Below, piece after piece: positions 8,284-17,486 of a stretch of 64,000 nucleotides of DNA (its first letter is position 1; each line of letters begins with the position of its first letter). A model generated the notes under the pieces. It made no database searches and was not told the origin of the DNA. It worked only from the letters and a program-made list of their open reading frames with translations. Source of the DNA: Gardnerella greenwoodii 00703Dmash (GTDB taxonomy: Bacteria > Actinomycetota > Actinomycetes > Actinomycetales > Bifidobacteriaceae); contig NZ_ADEV01000009.1 in assembly GCF_000263635.1 (NCBI RefSeq), positions 372,001 to 436,000 on the forward strand, read 5' to 3'. Made by a program: the position numbers and the translations under genes.

Positions 8284-9966
8284 CTACTCGAAGATTTGCG
8301 CAGCTTCACTTATGGTTCGCTTTGCAGAAGATGCCCATAATTGCCCGATTATGCTCATGCGCTGAACGCAGGCACGATTGTGAAAGACACGAAAAGCAAG
8401 CATAAAAACAGCAAATATTGCAACTTCTACTCCTGCCATCATCCACGCTCCAGCAGCACCCTTCATCCAAGGAAACACGCCAAAAGACGCTTCGTCACAC
8501 CAATACGCGCACTTTTCCATAAAACTTGTTCCAATTGATGAAACTCTTGCAAAAACAAGCGACGCCCCAGCATTAAAACTCGCGCAAACAAGCGAAATTA
8601 AGCCGAATACTGTTGCCCAATCCATAAAAGGCACAATTATTAAGTTTGCTGGCACAGACATAAAAGAAACTTCCGGCTGCATAAGAATTTGCACTGGCAT
8701 AGTCCACAATTGTGCAGCTAAAGTTATTGCGAGCGCAGAAGCAATAAAACGCGGCACATATTGCGAAAATGTTTTAGACATTGGCACTCCCATAACAACA
8801 ATTCCCAAAGTTGCTGCAGAAGAAAGCGCAAAAGCATAGTCCCAAGCGTACGAAGGGTTTACTAGTAGAACTCCAATAACAGTCCAACTTAGCGCGCTTG
8901 CCGACTGGTATGGGCGCTTGCAGCACCAGGCAACAGCGGATATTATTCCCATAATCAGCGCCCTGAGCACAGATGCAGAAGGGTAAACTATTGCAGCTAA
9001 AGAAATTTGCAGCGCAATTTGTATTGAAGAAGTAGCCCAACGCGGAAGTAGTAAATATGAGCAGCATCGGTAAATAATCATGCTAAGTAGCAAAAAGTGT
9101 CCGCCTGAAACAGCCATAACGTGCATAATTCCAGCATGCTGAAAATGCTGACGTGTCATAGTTGAATAAGTTTCGTCTATTGGATTTAGCGAATTTGTTG
9201 CTTCCGTTGGCACATACTCTTGCCCCAACATTCCAATAGTTACTCCCGGAACCAACATTCTGCCTTGAGTATCAAGATTATTCGTTACGTTATAAAACGA
9301 TTTCCACAAGCTACTAGCAGAGTTTTGCCAAAAGTTTGCGTCTTGTACAATCTGCACATTTTGTTGCGTTTTTTGCACATGCAATTCAGGCTTATTGTCA
9401 AAACGCGAAGATTTTAAGCTAACAGGCACTCGAATCCGCATACCGTAACTAATATTTCTACAAACTGGATTGTATGCGTAAAGCCTAGCATTAACGTAAC
9501 TTTGCGCATTTGCAAATTTGTAAACGCGCACATTAGCTTGACAATCTCCATTAAAACTTTTTGACGCTCTAAAAGGAGTCAATACTCTAACTTCCGCTTC
9601 TGCAACACGAGTATTCAAAGTAGATTTATAGTTAGAATAATGAATTTTAGTAAGGTTTTCTGCACGTATTTCTTGCGCAATAACGTCTTTTGAAAGCACG
9701 CATTGACCAAGGTATGAAATCATGCATGCTGCTAAAGAAACGTACACTACTGCTTGAATAGTTCTGCTCCAGTCATTGCATTTACGACGCAGAAAAAATG
9801 CTACTAGAAAAGCGAAGGAAAATCCTATTATTGCAACGATTCCTGCGTTAATTACTCGCATTTGGCTCATCCATTTTCCTATTAGGCATCCAGCCCAATA
9901 AGCTGCAGCAACAAAAATCATTCTAAAATCGCGACTTCCAGAAACGTTTTCTACTTTTTCTCGCAT
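8284..9966 (-). CDS. comEC: ComEC/Rec2-type DNA uptake channel
   Basis: An integral membrane protein of 560 residues, predicted to form the channel that carries single-stranded transforming DNA into the cell. An N-terminal pair of membrane segments (about residues 15-75) is followed by an extracytoplasmic region, then the Competence domain beginning at HAGIMHVMAVSGGHF (the signature of the family) and continuing with at least seven hydrophobic segments. The C-terminal metallo-beta-lactamase-like domain of long ComEC proteins is absent, so this is the short form. It starts 7 bp after comEA and is surely co-transcribed with it. Whether the organism is competent cannot be judged from this window. 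Confidence 0.9.
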   Translation of the reverse strand: MREKVENVSGSRDFRMIFVAAAYWAGCLIGKWMSQMRVINAGIVAIIGFSFAFLVAFFLRRKCNDWSRTIQAVVYVSLAACMISYLGQCVLSKDVIAQEIRAENLTKIHYSNYKSTLNTRVAEAEVRVLTPFRASKSFNGDCQANVRVYKFANAQSYVNARLYAYNPVCRNISYGMRIRVPVSLKSSRFDNKPELHVQKTQQNVQIVQDANFWQNSASSLWKSFYNVTNNLDTQGRMLVPGVTIGMLGQEYVPTEATNSLNPIDETYSTMTRQHFQHAGIMHVMAVSGGHFLLLSMIIYRCCSYLLLPRWATSSIQIALQISLAAIVYPSASVLRALIMGIISAVAWCCKRPYQSASALSWTVIGVLLVNPSYAWDYAFALSSAATLGIVVMGVPMSKTFSQYVPRFIASALAITLAAQLWTMPVQILMQPEVSFMSVPANLIIVPFMDWATVFGLISLVCASFNAGASLVFARVSSIGTSFMEKCAYWCDEASFGVFPWMKGAAGAWMMAGVEVAIFAVFMLAFRVFHNRACVQRMSIIGQLWASSAKRTISEAAQIFE

Positions 9967-9973
9967 AATTCAC

Positions 9974-10663
9974 CTATTTAACGTCAACGTTTCCGCGGAA
10001 TTTATTCAAAGTTTTAGGACCAATGCCCTTTATTTGCAGCAAATCTTCTAAACTTTTAAAACCGCCAACTCGCTTTCTATGAGCAATAATGCGCGCAGCT
10101 GTTTTTGGGCCGATTCCTTTTAAGCTTTGCAGTTGATCCACTGTTGCAGTGTTAATATTTATGCGAAGAGTACCGCTTTTGTTGCTTTCGCTTACTTCGC
10201 TACTTTCGTTACTTTTACTACTTTCGTTACTTTCGCTATTGTCACTATTTTCGTTACCGTAGTCAGATTCACTATTTTCGTTATTTTTCTTAGAATTACT
10301 ATCTTCTAAATCATCAAAAGAACGCTTTGAATAATCCGCATTATCTTCTATTTTTTGCAATGATTCAGACTGACTATTTTGCACGCGCTGATACGTTAAC
10401 GATTGCGAAATAAGCATGGTAAGACTCGCGCACAATGCAACAACCAGCACAAACATAATTGCCAAAGTATGAACAGGCTTCATGTGAAAGCGCGGAGAAG
10501 ATTTTATGTTTCTAATAGTTTCGTCGAAAGAATTAAAGTTATTTTCGATATTATTTTCGCTAAAAGCGTCGTTAGAAAATTCCGCCAAAGACGATGCGAT
10601 TCGCCTATTCGGCAAGTAAGTTTTAGGCTCAGGAACCTTGCTCCCCGGCTCGTAGTATTCCAT
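9974..10663 (-). CDS. comEA: ComEA-like helix-hairpin-helix DNA receptor
   Basis: A membrane-anchored DNA-binding protein that hands DNA to ComEC. One transmembrane segment (LAIMFVLVVALCASLTMLI, around residues 65-85) follows a cytoplasmic head of about 60 residues. A long low-complexity linker of Ser, Asn and Glu follows, then a tandem helix-hairpin-helix domain with LKGIGPKTAARI and IKGIGPKTLNKF at the C-terminus. The linker is far longer than in classical ComEA and is written in near-repetitive DNA (10165-10270). A TTG at 10675 is in frame, but ATG 10663 has GGGGGA at 4 nt. First gene of the comEA-comEC-holA run. Confidence 0.9.
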   Translation of the reverse strand: MEYYEPGSKVPEPKTYLPNRRIASSLAEFSNDAFSENNIENNFNSFDETIRNIKSSPRFHMKPVHTLAIMFVLVVALCASLTMLISQSLTYQRVQNSQSESLQKIEDNADYSKRSFDDLEDSNSKKNNENSESDYGNENSDNSESNESSKSNESSEVSESNKSGTLRININTATVDQLQSLKGIGPKTAARIIAHRKRVGGFKSLEDLLQIKGIGPKTLNKFRGNVDVK

Positions 10664-10732
10664 AGCATCCCCCAATTAACGCAATTCTTGCTAATACTAT
10701 TGAACAAATAGCAAGTATGCGCAAGAAAAATA

Positions 10733-10774
10733 CGCGCCTGTGGTTAAAACCTTTAACACCGAAAAAAATGCTGT
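10733..10774. repeat. 42-bp direct repeat, copy 1
   Basis: Identical over 42 bp to 10913-10954, exactly 180 bp apart. It begins CGCGCCTGTGGTTAAAACC and ends GAAAAAAATGCTGT. It lies in the 346-bp gene-free stretch between comEA and leuS. The internal GTTAAA-ACC-TTTAAC can form a short hairpin. Confidence 0.9.
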
Positions 10775-10816
10775 AAAGCACGAAGGAACGCTTACGCGCA
10801 AAGCGCGCTCGCTACG

Positions 10817-10861
10817 AAACTCGCGTTGGAAGTCCACCGGACTTCCAACTTAAGCGAGTTT
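10817..10861. repeat. Foldback: 19-bp stem with small bulge
   Basis: AAACTCGC pairs with GCGAGTTT, and the inner GTTGGAAGTCC pairs perfectly with GGACTTCCAAC over a 3-nt loop; only a TTAA bulge interrupts the stem. It lies between the two 42-bp repeats. No T-run follows on either strand, so it is not an ordinary terminator. Confidence 0.75.
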
Positions 10862-10873
10862 CCGCTCCGAGTT

Positions 10874-10905
10874 GCTTTCGCGCGCTACGCTCTAAGCGCG
10901 AAAGC
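10874..10905. repeat. Foldback: 10-bp stem
   Basis: GCTTTCGCGC (10874-10883) pairs with GCGCGAAAGC (10896-10905) around a 12-nt loop. Together with 10817-10861 it makes the 138 bp between the two 42-bp repeats strongly self-complementary. Confidence 0.7.
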
Positions 10906-10912
10906 AGGTCGT

Positions 10913-10954
10913 CGCGCCTGTGGTTAAAACCTTTAACACCGAAAAAAATGCTGT
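10913..10954. repeat. 42-bp direct repeat, copy 2
   Basis: Second copy of the repeat at 10733-10774. This copy supplies the T-tract and the outer stem bases of the leuS terminator; the first copy has the T-tract but no partner arm. Confidence 0.9.
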
Positions 10955-10981
10955 GTTGCGCGAAAAATCGCGCAACACAGC
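10942..10981 (-). terminator. Rho-independent terminator of leuS
   Basis: On the minus strand a perfect 14-bp stem (GCTGTGTTGCGCGA with its complement, 10950-10963 and 10968-10981) with a 4-nt T loop is followed by a run of seven T. It lies 29 bp after the leuS stop. Confidence 0.92.
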
Positions 10982-11009
10982 ACAATCAAGCCGTCTTTAA
11001 CCTTGACAC

Positions 11010-13994
11010 TCAGCTTTCATCTGGCACAATAGACACAATCTTCGGCGCCTTCACAATCACCTTGAGCGGAGCTTTGCCACCCAAGCGATCGGCAACAGCT
11101 TCTAGCGCAAGCTTTTCAAGCTCGTCGGCCTCAATATTCGGGTCAACTTCAAGCTTTGCGCGAACCTTGCCTTTAATTTGCACAACTGCAGTAACAGTAT
11201 CCTCACCAACGTAGCAATCATCTGCAACAGGCCAGTCTGCGTGAGCAATAGACTTTGTGTGTCCAAGCTTGCTCCACATTTCTTCGCAAATATGCGGAGC
11301 AATTGGAGCCAGCATAAGAATCAGCGGCTCAACTGCTGCGCGAGGCACGTGAGGAAGAGAAGTTAAGTGGTTGTTCAGCACAATCAGTTTAGCGATTGCA
11401 GTGTTTGGTCGCATTGCTTCCATTTCCACAGTCACTTCGGAAATTGTGTTGTTAAGAATCTTCAACGTCTTCTCATCCAAAGCGTCGTCTGTAACCACGC
11501 AAGCGCCGTTTTCTTCGTTAACAACGTTACGCCACAAGCGCTGCAAGAATCGCATGCCGCCAACAACGTTGCGCGTATTCCACGGACGAGATTCAGAAAG
11601 CGGACCCATGCTCATTTCGTACAAGCGGAACGTGTCTGCACCGTAGTTTTCGTACATGTAGTCTGGGGTCACAATATTCTTTAAGCTCTTGCCCATTTTG
11701 CCAAATTCACGGTTCACGCTCTCGCCGTGCCATGTAAAGGTTGGCTCGCCAGCGCCGTTTGAAGCGCCTTCTTCAACTTCGTCGGCCGGCACGTACTGTC
11801 CGCGCTCATCCGTGTATGCGTAAGCTTGAATCATGCCCTGGTTAAACAGGCGGTGGAATGGTTCAGCAGAATCCACGTAACCCAAGTCGTAAAGTGCCTT
11901 ATGCCAGAACCTTGAGTAAAGCAAGTGCAAAACTGCGTGCTCTACGCCACCAACGTAAAGGTCAACGCCGCCAGACACATGCTCTTTTCCTGGACGGTTT
12001 GTACCCATCCAGTAGTCGTATTCGTCGCTGTCAACCATATGCTCAGCGTCGTTTGGATCCAAGTAGCGCATGTAGTACCAGCAGGAACCAGCCCAGTTTG
12101 GCATGGTGTTGGTGTCGCGATAGTAGGTTTTTACGCCGTCACCAAGGTCGAGCTGAACTTTTACCCAATCCTCGTTTCGGCTCAATGGTGCTTCAGGCTC
12201 AGAATTTGCGTCGTCTGGAGCGTAAGTTTTTGGCTGATAGTCTGGAACGTCCGGCAAAGCAATTGGAAGCTCACTATCTGGAACCAGGTGTGCTACACCG
12301 TCCTCGTCGTAGACGATTGGGAAAGGCTCGCCCCAGTAGCGCTGGCGAGAAAACAGCCAGTCGCGAAGTCGGTAAGAAACCCTACCTTTTCCTACGCCTG
12401 CAGCTTCAAGCCAAGTCGTCACCTTTTTAATAGCTTCGTCCACGCGCAAACCGTTAATAGACAATTCGTCACCAAGCTTGTGCGTATGCTCTACAGAAGA
12501 GTTGATAACAATTCCGTCGTGAGAAACAAACGGAGCTTTACCTTCGTAATCTGCCAATTTTTCGCCAGACTCAGGCAAAGGCTCAACAGTGTAGATTACT
12601 GGCAAACCAAAGGCTTTTGCAAAATCGTAGTCTCGCTGATCGCCGCCTGGAACTGCCATAATTGCGCCCGTGCCGTAATCCATAAGCACGTAGTCTGCAG
12701 TAAAGAGCGGAAGTTTTGCTCCAGTTACAGGATTGATTGCGTAAAGACCAGTAAACAAGCCGGTTTTAGCGCCCGCGTCTTCCGTGCGATCTTTTGCAGT
12801 CTTCGCGCGAGCTTGAGCTTGATACTCTGCCAAGCCTTCTTTAAGACTTGCGTAACCGCCCTTCCAGCTTTCTGGAACGTCCGCACCCCAAGCTTCTGGA
12901 ACATGCTCAAGAATTGGGTGATCTACGGAAACAACCGCAAATGTTGTGCCAAAAAGCGTGTCTGGACGAGTAGTGTACACTTCCAAATCGCGCGTTTCGC
13001 CGTCCGCACATGGCACTTCAAAGTGCACGGAAGCACCGTGAGATTCGCCAATCCAGTTTCGCTGCATAAGCTTAACTTTTTCTGGCCAATCAATAGTGTT
13101 CAAATCTTCAACCAAACGGTGTCCATAAGCGGTAATTCGCATGGACCATTGGCGAAGGTTGCGCTGGAATACTGGGAAGTTTCCACGCTCAGATTTTCCT
13201 TCTGCAGTAACTTCCTCGTTTGCAAGCACAGTGCCTAAACCTGGGCACCAATTTACAGGAGACTTAGAAATATATGCAATACGGAAGTCGTTTAAAACAT
13301 CCGCCTGCTCTACCTTGTTAAGCTCTTCCCACTTTTTGCCTGCAAATCCTGGGATTTCGCGCTTGCCACTCTTAAACTCGTCAACAAGTTCGCAAATTGG
13401 TCGAGCAGAACCCTTTCCGCCGTCTTTGCGCACAAAATCAGGGTTGTACCAAGCGTCATAAAGCTTGGAGAAAATCCACTGCGTCCAACGCACATAATTC
13501 GTATCAATAGTTGCAAAAGACCTACGATCATCAAAGCTCAAGCCCATGCGATGCAGCTGCCTGCGCATATTGGCAATATTTGCCTCGGTAGTAATGCGCG
13601 GATGCTGACCAGTTTGCACAGCATACTGTTCAGCCGGCAAACCAAAAGCGTCGTAACCCATTGCGTGAAGAACATTCTCACCCTTCATGCGGTGGTAGCG
13701 GCTTACAACATCCGTTGCCAAGTATCCAAGAGGATGCCCAACGTGCAAGCCTTTACCGGAAGGATACGGGAACATGTCCATTGCAAAGAAAGAAGGACGA
13801 CCGTCAGCATTCCTGCCTTCGCCATCCTTCAAATTGCCCTTAACATTAGCAGCCCAGAACGTGCCCTGCTCGTCCCAGGTTTTTTGCCAGCGCTGCTCAA
13901 TATCTTGTGCGAGCTGCGCGTTGTAACGAAAAGCTGGCTCAGCAATAGTAGCTTTATTGTCAGCTGTTGCATACTGTTGATCGTTGTCGTTCAT
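11010..13994 (-). CDS. leuS: Leucyl-tRNA synthetase
   Basis: Class I aminoacyl-tRNA synthetase charging tRNA-Leu in the cytosol. At 994 residues it is of the long bacterial type. The HIGH-type motif appears in PYPSGKGLHVGHPLGY near residue 77-92. A CP1 editing domain follows, with TTRPDTLFGTTFAVVS and the YGTGAIMAVPGGDQRD editing pocket. The second catalytic motif is FGKMGKSLKNIV, i.e. KMGKS rather than the textbook KMSKS. The C-terminal anticodon-binding domain and the small terminal domain (VQIKGKVRAKLEV) are complete. The start has only a weak ribosome binding site (TAGGG). A strong terminator follows it, and no T-box leader is visible upstream. Confidence 0.97.
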   Translation of the reverse strand: MNDNDQQYATADNKATIAEPAFRYNAQLAQDIEQRWQKTWDEQGTFWAANVKGNLKDGEGRNADGRPSFFAMDMFPYPSGKGLHVGHPLGYLATDVVSRYHRMKGENVLHAMGYDAFGLPAEQYAVQTGQHPRITTEANIANMRRQLHRMGLSFDDRRSFATIDTNYVRWTQWIFSKLYDAWYNPDFVRKDGGKGSARPICELVDEFKSGKREIPGFAGKKWEELNKVEQADVLNDFRIAYISKSPVNWCPGLGTVLANEEVTAEGKSERGNFPVFQRNLRQWSMRITAYGHRLVEDLNTIDWPEKVKLMQRNWIGESHGASVHFEVPCADGETRDLEVYTTRPDTLFGTTFAVVSVDHPILEHVPEAWGADVPESWKGGYASLKEGLAEYQAQARAKTAKDRTEDAGAKTGLFTGLYAINPVTGAKLPLFTADYVLMDYGTGAIMAVPGGDQRDYDFAKAFGLPVIYTVEPLPESGEKLADYEGKAPFVSHDGIVINSSVEHTHKLGDELSINGLRVDEAIKKVTTWLEAAGVGKGRVSYRLRDWLFSRQRYWGEPFPIVYDEDGVAHLVPDSELPIALPDVPDYQPKTYAPDDANSEPEAPLSRNEDWVKVQLDLGDGVKTYYRDTNTMPNWAGSCWYYMRYLDPNDAEHMVDSDEYDYWMGTNRPGKEHVSGGVDLYVGGVEHAVLHLLYSRFWHKALYDLGYVDSAEPFHRLFNQGMIQAYAYTDERGQYVPADEVEEGASNGAGEPTFTWHGESVNREFGKMGKSLKNIVTPDYMYENYGADTFRLYEMSMGPLSESRPWNTRNVVGGMRFLQRLWRNVVNEENGACVVTDDALDEKTLKILNNTISEVTVEMEAMRPNTAIAKLIVLNNHLTSLPHVPRAAVEPLILMLAPIAPHICEEMWSKLGHTKSIAHADWPVADDCYVGEDTVTAVVQIKGKVRAKLEVDPNIEADELEKLALEAVADRLGGKAPLKVIVKAPKIVSIVPDES

Positions 13995-14234
13995 ACCCTA
14001 GGACTATAGCGTCTTATGCAGTCATTATGCAACACTTTTTACAAGTTTTATTGATATTTTATTGAGAAAATATGTAGTTTTAACGTAAGTTTTCCTAATA
14101 CGCGCACAAAATTAAGATTTTATGCTTATTTTGCAAAATAAATCATTACAATAGTAAATAAACTTTTTAAGCGAATAAAGATTAGAAAATTAGGTAAAAT
14201 TCAATAAAACTATAAATATTAAAGAGGTTGTGAA

Positions 14235-14690
14235 TTGAAAGTACAAAAAAATACGTTACTACTTATTGCTTGCTTAGTTTGGGGCGCTGCTGGTTTTAAT
14301 ATTCTTAAGATTGGCTTGTTGGCTTACCAGAATTATTTGCAACCGCTGAATTACGCTTTGTCTCTAGTTGTTTTTGCAATATTCCAATTCCTGATTTTTG
14401 GAAAACTCGTTAAAAAACATACTCAAAGAATCCTCGCATACAAAGAAAAACAATTTTTCCTCAAATTCTTTGACGTTAAATCTTTTATAATCATGGCTTT
14501 TATGATGACTTTTGGAATTGTTTTGCGCGCAACCAACATAGCTCCCGAACAGTTTATTGCAGTGTTTTACACCGGTTTGGGTTCTGCACTATTTTTAGCA
14601 GGATTGCTTTTTGGATATCAGTTTGCAAAAACATTCTGCCCTGCATTTAAACACAGCTTGTCTGATTGTGCTAATACTTCAGTAAAATAG
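14235..14690 (+). CDS. Small four-helix membrane protein, unknown function
   Basis: I do not recognise this 151-residue protein. It begins with TTG at 14235, chosen because AGAGG lies 7 nt upstream. Four hydrophobic segments are visible, about residues 7-29, 37-56, 80-98 and 108-128, separated by a basic loop (KLVKKHTQRILAYKEKQ), so the protein is integral to the membrane with a positively charged cytoplasmic loop. It has no lipobox and no catalytic motif. It stands alone between divergent leuS and a fructosamine kinase gene 104 bp downstream. Confidence 0.7.
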   Translation: MKVQKNTLLLIACLVWGAAGFNILKIGLLAYQNYLQPLNYALSLVVFAIFQFLIFGKLVKKHTQRILAYKEKQFFLKFFDVKSFIIMAFMMTFGIVLRATNIAPEQFIAVFYTGLGSALFLAGLLFGYQFAKTFCPAFKHSLSDCANTSVK

Positions 14691-14794
14691 TGAGATTGGG
14701 AATAATTTAGTTTATTCGTAAAATATTTATTAAGTGTGTAACGATAAGCCGTATATGCATAAGCTGTATATGCTAGTACGTTAAGAAGGCTGCT

Positions 14795-15601
14795 ATGGAC
14801 AATAATGTGTATAAAAAAAGCAGATTATACGCACCTGAGCGTTTTTTTGAATGCGAAGGCAAGGGTTTGCAATGGTTGCAAGAAGCCCACAAGTTTGGCG
14901 GCCCTAGAGTTGCAAAAGTGTTTGATTGGGGAAACGACTACCTTAATATTGAGCGAATTGACACTGCTTCCCCAACTCCTTTAGCTGCTTTTGAGTTCGG
15001 TGCAGCTCTTGCACACATGCACGACTATGGTGCGAAATATTTTGGTCAAGCTCCTGCAGATTATGATGGAACATGCTATTTTGGGCCTTTAAGCGACCCT
15101 GTTAATATGCCAACTGGCGAGTGGAATAACGTTATTGACTACCTTGCGGATGGGCGTTTGCGCCCTATGGTTGAGCTTGGGATTGCTCGCGGAGAGCTTA
15201 CTAAAAGCGATTTGGCTCTTACGAACGAAGTTATTGACGATCTTTACGACTTATTAGGAAAGACTGCGGAAGATAAGCCTGCGCGCGTTCACGGCGACTT
15301 GTGGAGCGGAAACGTTTTGTGGACTAAAAGCGAGGATGGAGAGCATACGGAGGCTGTGCTGATTGATCCTGCAGCCCACGGCGGGCACCGCGAAGAAGAT
15401 TTAGCTATGCTTCACCTGTTTGGAATCAGCTATTTTAAGCAGATTTTGGACGGATACCAGTCTGTACATCCACTTAAGGCAGGTTTTGAGCAGCGCATGA
15501 TTATTTGGCAGCTCTACCCTATTGCAGGCCACTGCGTATTCTTTGGCGGCGGATACGTAAGCGAGTATCGAGAAATGTGCAGAAGATTATTAAATAGCTG
15601 A
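14795..15601 (+). CDS. Fructosamine kinase family protein
   Basis: A cytosolic kinase of the fructosamine-3-kinase/APH-like fold, 268 residues. Members phosphorylate sugars attached to amines (ketosamines), which leads to deglycation of proteins or use of such adducts. The catalytic loop is VHGDLWSGNVLW near residue 167-178 (catalytic Asp in HGD), and the metal-binding Asp is in LIDPAAHGGHREEDLAM. EFGAALAHMH and GTCYFGP are also family motifs. ATG at 14795 has AAGG 5 nt upstream. No operon partner is evident. Confidence 0.88.
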   Translation: MDNNVYKKSRLYAPERFFECEGKGLQWLQEAHKFGGPRVAKVFDWGNDYLNIERIDTASPTPLAAFEFGAALAHMHDYGAKYFGQAPADYDGTCYFGPLSDPVNMPTGEWNNVIDYLADGRLRPMVELGIARGELTKSDLALTNEVIDDLYDLLGKTAEDKPARVHGDLWSGNVLWTKSEDGEHTEAVLIDPAAHGGHREEDLAMLHLFGISYFKQILDGYQSVHPLKAGFEQRMIIWQLYPIAGHCVFFGGGYVSEYREMCRRLLNS

Positions 15602-15666
15602 CTTTCAGCAGTAAACAAATAAAACATTTAAAGACTTAATCGTAAAAATTACGAAAGGCCATTAGT

Positions 15667-17478
15667 ATGATTCGTTTGCGTGTAAGCACTTGGAAAAGAA
15701 TTATAGTTGTGCTAACAGCACTAGTTTCAACACTATTTGTTGTTAGTGCATGCGGAACTACTTCTAAAACTTCTTCCAGTCCTAAAAACGTGCAGCAAAC
15801 GTATCGCGGAAATGTTGTTATTTTCACCCCTTCAGATGGTTTAGCTTTAACAAGACACAAGCCACTAAGCACATGGGATCATCTTGTTCCAGAAATCGTT
15901 AAAGACTTAAAAAATAAGGGTTTTAACGATGATTCTATTACTACAAAAACTTCTTCTAGTCTTTCGCAGCAGAGTCAAGACGTGCAGGATTATGTTGTGA
16001 ATTTGCTAACACCATTGCATTTAGAAAATCATAACAATAAAAATAAGCAAAATATTGGCAATTCAAGCGAAAAAATTAAGAAGAAGCTGAGTAAAACCAC
16101 TATTGTTATTGCTCCATGGACTAATAAGAATGGCAATAATAATTATGGGGATTACGCAACCTTACCTACAGCAAACAAAACAGAAAATACAAAAAGCAAG
16201 CATGGTCTTTTGACAAGCAAAAATGATTCTGAAGACACAGACAAAAATATTCTTCTTTCTCAAAAACGTTTAGCATCATCTCTTCGACTTGCTCAAAAGT
16301 CTGGAATGCACGTAGTTATGCTTTCGCGCTCAATTCCAGGATTTAAGCCAGATGTTCTTTTCCACCTTTCTGACGCTAATAGCATTGGCGAAACTCAAGC
16401 AGCAACATTAGTTCAAAAACTTGCTCTCGACCGAGCTACTCGCGAAAATCCGCGCTATATTGAAGTTCTTTTGCCATGCCACAATCAGAAAAATATAAAT
16501 TTGCACGCAAAAACTAATAGTGGCACAAACGGTCAAAACTCAAACGAGTCAAACAATTCAAATGCTTCTGACTCAAATAATGCAGATTCTAATAGTGAAA
16601 ACCAAAACTCTTCCTCAAATAATAATCAAGAATCTCAAAATAGTGACGAAAATAGTTCAGACAATGCAGATACCAGCTCCTCAACACAGTTAGAAGACGA
16701 GTTTGCAAAAGACGCTTTTGCTGGAATGTGGAAAGTACTTAGACCATATTTCGCTTCTGGCACTCTGCTTAGCACTTCCGGAAAATTGCACGCAAATAGT
16801 AGCGAAAAAGACTGGATTAACGTTGCTTTTGACGCCGACGATTCGGATGCTGTAAAAACTGAGTTGAAGAATCGTATTACTAAACACAATAATCTCCTAA
16901 CACCTTCGCTAATGCATGTTGACGGAATTATTGCTCTTGACGATCAAGTTGCTTTACAAGCTTCGCAAACTTTAAGCGATTTAGGCTACGAAGGAAGCGC
17001 TGCAGACATAAATCCTTCGTTTACTTTGCCGGATGTTATTGGAAACTTCATTGGTAAAAGAAATCTTATTAAACGCCCTGTTCCTTCTCCTAAAAACAGC
17101 TCCAATAAGCACGCAAAAGACGCGCAAATTAGCAAGGAACAGTCCGAAGATGCTAACGATGCTGCTAACGCAAAAAAATGGCCTGCAATAACCGGCTACG
17201 GAGCATACAAGAATATTATGCCAAATATTGTAAGCGGCAAGCAGTGGATGACAACTATTGAGCATCAGGCACAGATTAGTAAAGATATTACAGAAATGTG
17301 CGATTCGTTAAATAGCACCGGAAATCTTTCTACAAAGATTGCAACAAAACAATCGACAATTGAGCCTGGAATTACGGTTCCAACTGTTTATGAACAGCTG
17401 ATAGCAGTTAGTGCAACGAATTTGAAGGCTCGCCTAATAGACCCGGGCTACATTTCCCTAGCTGATGCAGGATTGTAA
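15667..17478 (+). CDS. Predicted lipoprotein resembling sugar-binding proteins, with Asn/Ser-rich insertion
   Basis: A 603-residue exported lipoprotein. The signal peptide ends in a lipobox VVSAC with the acylated Cys near residue 29, followed by a Thr/Ser-rich tether. The body resembles type 1 periplasmic binding proteins of the ribose/xylose type: VVMLSRSIPGF, DVLFHLSDANSIGETQAATLV, an IALDDQVALQASQTLSDLGY segment, and WPAITGYGAYKNIMPNIVSGKQWMTT near the end. Two low-complexity insertions interrupt the fold, the larger (about residues 283-345) nearly all Asn, Ser, Asp and Glu. No ABC permease or ATPase gene is adjacent, so transport is not proven; it may be a sensor or orphan binding protein. 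It converges with the acyl-CoA synthetase gene, only 8 bp between the stops and no terminator. Confidence 0.65.
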   Translation: MIRLRVSTWKRIIVVLTALVSTLFVVSACGTTSKTSSSPKNVQQTYRGNVVIFTPSDGLALTRHKPLSTWDHLVPEIVKDLKNKGFNDDSITTKTSSSLSQQSQDVQDYVVNLLTPLHLENHNNKNKQNIGNSSEKIKKKLSKTTIVIAPWTNKNGNNNYGDYATLPTANKTENTKSKHGLLTSKNDSEDTDKNILLSQKRLASSLRLAQKSGMHVVMLSRSIPGFKPDVLFHLSDANSIGETQAATLVQKLALDRATRENPRYIEVLLPCHNQKNINLHAKTNSGTNGQNSNESNNSNASDSNNADSNSENQNSSSNNNQESQNSDENSSDNADTSSSTQLEDEFAKDAFAGMWKVLRPYFASGTLLSTSGKLHANSSEKDWINVAFDADDSDAVKTELKNRITKHNNLLTPSLMHVDGIIALDDQVALQASQTLSDLGYEGSAADINPSFTLPDVIGNFIGKRNLIKRPVPSPKNSSNKHAKDAQISKEQSEDANDAANAKKWPAITGYGAYKNIMPNIVSGKQWMTTIEHQAQISKDITEMCDSLNSTGNLSTKIATKQSTIEPGITVPTVYEQLIAVSATNLKARLIDPGYISLADAGL

Positions 17479-17486
17479 AGTTACAC

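Noticed and set aside
11925-13238. 437-codon plus-strand frame opposite leuS
   Set aside because: Antisense to a fully conserved leucyl-tRNA synthetase; its translation shows no recognisable domain and there is no ribosome binding site.
13995-14234. T-box leader for leuS
   Set aside because: The 240-bp gap shows neither the T-box sequence nor a terminator/antiterminator pair.
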